Shown here one piece after another: positions 36,390 through 37,263 of a stretch of DNA of 37,263 bases. The first letter of the stretch is position 1; each line of letters starts with the position of its first letter. Source of the DNA: a virus; the IMG/VR virus record IMGVR_UViG_3300037882_001567, positions 1 to 37,263 of that record, one strand, 5' to 3'. The position numbers were made by a program, and so were the translations under genes. The notes under the pieces were generated by a model that saw only the letters and a list, made by a program, of their open reading frames with translations, made no database searches and was not told the DNA's origin.

Positions 36390-36397
36390 ATATACGT

Positions 36398-36475
36398 GAG
36401 TGCGGGCCAGTGGCACAGATATGAGTACCAACCACACTCAACGCGGGTGATTAAGCCTTGGCTAAGGCATCCCGC
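36398..36475 (-). other. hairpins between tRNAs
   Basis: Two helices: GAGTGTG/CGCACTC (36398-36439) and GCGGG/CCCGC with inner GCCTT-AGCC-AAGGC (36443-36475). Neither has a T-arm or a usable anticodon loop. They may punctuate processing of the tRNA transcript. Confidence 0.5.
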
Positions 36476-36482
36476 TCGTAAG

Positions 36483-36554
36483 TAGCCAACAGAGGAATCG
36501 AACCCCTATCTCGGTGGTAGAAACACCGCGTCCTATCCGTTGAACGAGTCAGCC
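36483..36554 (-). tRNA. tRNA-Arg (TCT)
   Basis: Anticodon arm CGGTG-TTTCTAC-CACCG, D-arm GTTC-AACGGATA-GGAC, T-arm AGGGG-TTCGATT-CCTCT, acceptor GGCTGAC/GTTGGCT closed with several G-U pairs, discriminator A. Reads AGA. Confidence 0.87.
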
Positions 36555-36597
36555 ATTAGTGGAACAAGCGCGCATGGCTTACCCATCCCACATAAGT

Positions 36598-36625
36598 ATT
36601 ATACACCCAGCCCCGCCAGAGTCAA
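36598..36625 (-). promoter_or_regulatory. promoter of the tRNA operon
   Basis: Minus strand TTGACT, 16-base spacer, TATAAT inside GGTGTATAAT. Predicted first base G36591 opens a GTGG/CCAC hairpin just before tRNA-Arg. Confidence 0.85.
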
Positions 36626-36825
36626 GGGCTTTCGCCAAAATTTCTGAGACCCGCTTCGTCGGCTGATAGGTCCGAGTAACTAGGGTTACAAACGGGACAG
36701 GAAACCTCTATTCCATAGCAGCCCGTATGGTATTCGCCTTCTTCGCATAGCTCGCAATCAGTGGTGTCGTAGCACCACCCTCGTCCACCACACCAATGAC
36801 ACGGGCATATTTCGGTTTCGTCCAT
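36622..36825 (-). CDS. 67-aa zinc-finger protein (DnaJ-type Cys repeats), leaderless
   Basis: MDETEICPCHWCGGRGWCYDTTDCELCEEGEYHTGCYGIEVSCPVC: repeated CxxC pairs with Gly spacing like the DnaJ zinc domain, acidic tail. The ATG at 36825 is the predicted first transcribed base; in-frame starts further up lie inside the promoter. Function unknown; could bind proteins or nucleic acid. Confidence 0.65.
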   Translation of the reverse strand: MDETEICPCHWCGGRGWCYDTTDCELCEEGEYHTGCYGIEVSCPVCNPSYSDLSADEAGLRNFGESP

Positions 36826-36832
36826 AGAAGCC

Positions 36833-36860
36833 ATTATAGCACCGAACCTGCCAGAGTCAA
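36833..36860 (-). promoter_or_regulatory. promoter placing the start at ATG
   Basis: Minus strand TTGACT, 16-base spacer CTGGCAGGTTCGGTGC, TATAAT (36833-36838); ATG begins 8 bases after the box. Confidence 0.8.
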
Positions 36861-37004
36861 CCACTACATCTTGTGGTCATGAAATTTCGTTACCACTATA
36901 TGTAGTATTTGTTGCTACTAAAACCCGCACTAATGTTGGAATTCCGATGAAGGTACGACAACTGACTCAACTCTTGGCTCGTTAGGAAGAGGGCTAGGAA
37001 GCCC
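36861..37004. other. non-coding stretch
   Basis: No ORF over 13 codons on either strand. Contains small hairpins such as GGGCT-AGGA-AGCCC (36990-37003). I see nothing else I can name. Confidence 0.4.
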
Positions 37005-37082
37005 GTTACGCAGCAAGGAATATGTGGTTATCGGAGGGAAATCTCATAGCAGTTAAACCCCACATCTTTCCTTCTGCGTCAC
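37005..37082 (+). ncRNA. long imperfect hairpin carrying the CGCAGCAAG motif in both arms
   Basis: GTTACGCAGCAAGGAATATG (37005) folds on CATCTTTCCTTCTGCGTCAC; 18 of 23 positions pair. The top loop contains GAG-GGAAAT-CTC. Each arm carries a version of the GTGACGCAGCAAGAAAAG motif found at 35165. Whether it acts as RNA or as a protein-binding DNA dyad is open. Confidence 0.45.
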
Positions 37083-37188
37083 TCTTCTTAACATCTTAAT
37101 CACTTCGGATTTTCACTACAACGAAAAGAATACTTCAATATACGACCAAAACGGCAAAAGTCAAGTAAAATTATTCCCCCGCGCCCTC

Positions 37189-37217
37189 TTGACTCTGGCC
37201 GGTCTCGGCGGTATACT
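37189..37217 (+). promoter_or_regulatory. strong sigma70 promoter at the right edge
   Basis: TTGACT (37189-37194), 17-base spacer CTGGCCGGTCTCGGCGG, TATACT (37212-37217). Confidence 0.75.
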
Positions 37218-37255
37218 TGTGGGAGTGACCGACATACCCATTGGAGAAGCTAAAG

Positions 37256-37263
37256 ATGCAATC
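37256..37263 (+). CDS. start of a gene cut by the window edge
   Basis: ATG CAA TC... with GGAG 9 bases upstream and the promoter at 37189. Only two codons are inside the window. Confidence 0.5.

Noticed and set aside
36398-36475. A fourth tRNA in the minus-strand cluster
   Set aside because: There are 7-bp and 5-bp closing helices, but no T-arm and no acceptable anticodon loop.

Overview
The window is an internal segment of the genome of a tailed double-stranded DNA phage (Caudoviricetes), not a bacterial chromosome. It carries a terminase large subunit, portal, prohead protease/scaffold, major capsid protein, decoration protein and tail or appendage proteins in one leftward block, plus a phage-type sigma factor, phage tRNAs, inteins and homing endonucleases, and dozens of very small genes. 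The genes use ordinary Shine-Dalgarno sites and sigma70-like promoters. Signal peptides and a lipobox suggest a bacterial host, probably Gram-negative, but I cannot name it.

Left part (about 1-20,913, all on the minus strand). Reading in the direction of transcription, the block starts at about 20,960. It contains a 65-aa ORF, a sigma-factor-like protein, a helix-turn-helix/coiled-coil protein in the small-terminase position, a 45-aa Cys-rich protein, a GDP-mannose 4,6-dehydratase-like enzyme, an HNH nuclease, a 71-aa stand-alone copy of a portal segment, and an ERCC4-type nuclease. Next come TerL, split by a 348-aa intein with the class 3 (W-C-T) signature, then portal, protease-scaffold fusion, decoration protein and major capsid protein with a terminator. 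After these come a free-standing LAGLIDADG endonuclease and a run of virion proteins. The virion proteins include two tandem paralogues, a beta-helix-like protein, a G-x-P-x-V repeat protein and a protein with 24 copies of a 14-residue EHLL repeat. Many neighbours overlap by 1-8 bases. A GTGTATWAT motif lies 35-46 bases upstream of four gene starts in this block and may be the late promoter core.

Middle part (20,930-25,000, plus strand). A divergent promoter starts a rightward run of small genes: a putative DNA-binding protein, membrane peptides, an exported trypsin-like protease, a HAD-type phosphatase, a start-less second sigma-like ORF, a HhH-GPD DNA glycosylase, and two tandem paralogous small exported proteins.

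Right part (25,000-37,263). This is the unusual region. Mostly small genes are packed as independent cassettes separated by eight copies of an ~80-bp, three-hairpin intergenic repeat, usually followed by a strong TTGAC(A/T)-16/17-TATAAT promoter. At least four genes appear to be leaderless (ATG exactly 7 bases after the -10 box). Other promoters fire into structured non-coding RNAs whose first base is the first base of a helix. Several of these RNAs have tRNA-like ends (acceptor stem plus T-arm) with non-tRNA cores, a pseudoknot, or a tRNA-sized cloverleaf with GAAA loops. A shared upstream element (TGACCNNACGTGTCA) sits at the same distance in front of three promoters. Protein genes here include a phosphoribosyltransferase, two paralogous small kinase-like proteins, a Gp88-like protein, an extremely acidic protein, a lipoprotein on the opposite strand and several zinc-ribbon peptides. 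A minus-strand tRNA operon (Arg-TCT, Ile-TAT, Met-CAT) closes the region. The modular repeat/promoter/structured-RNA organisation is the best candidate for an undescribed system. All function calls are from reading the sequence; no database search or folding program was run.
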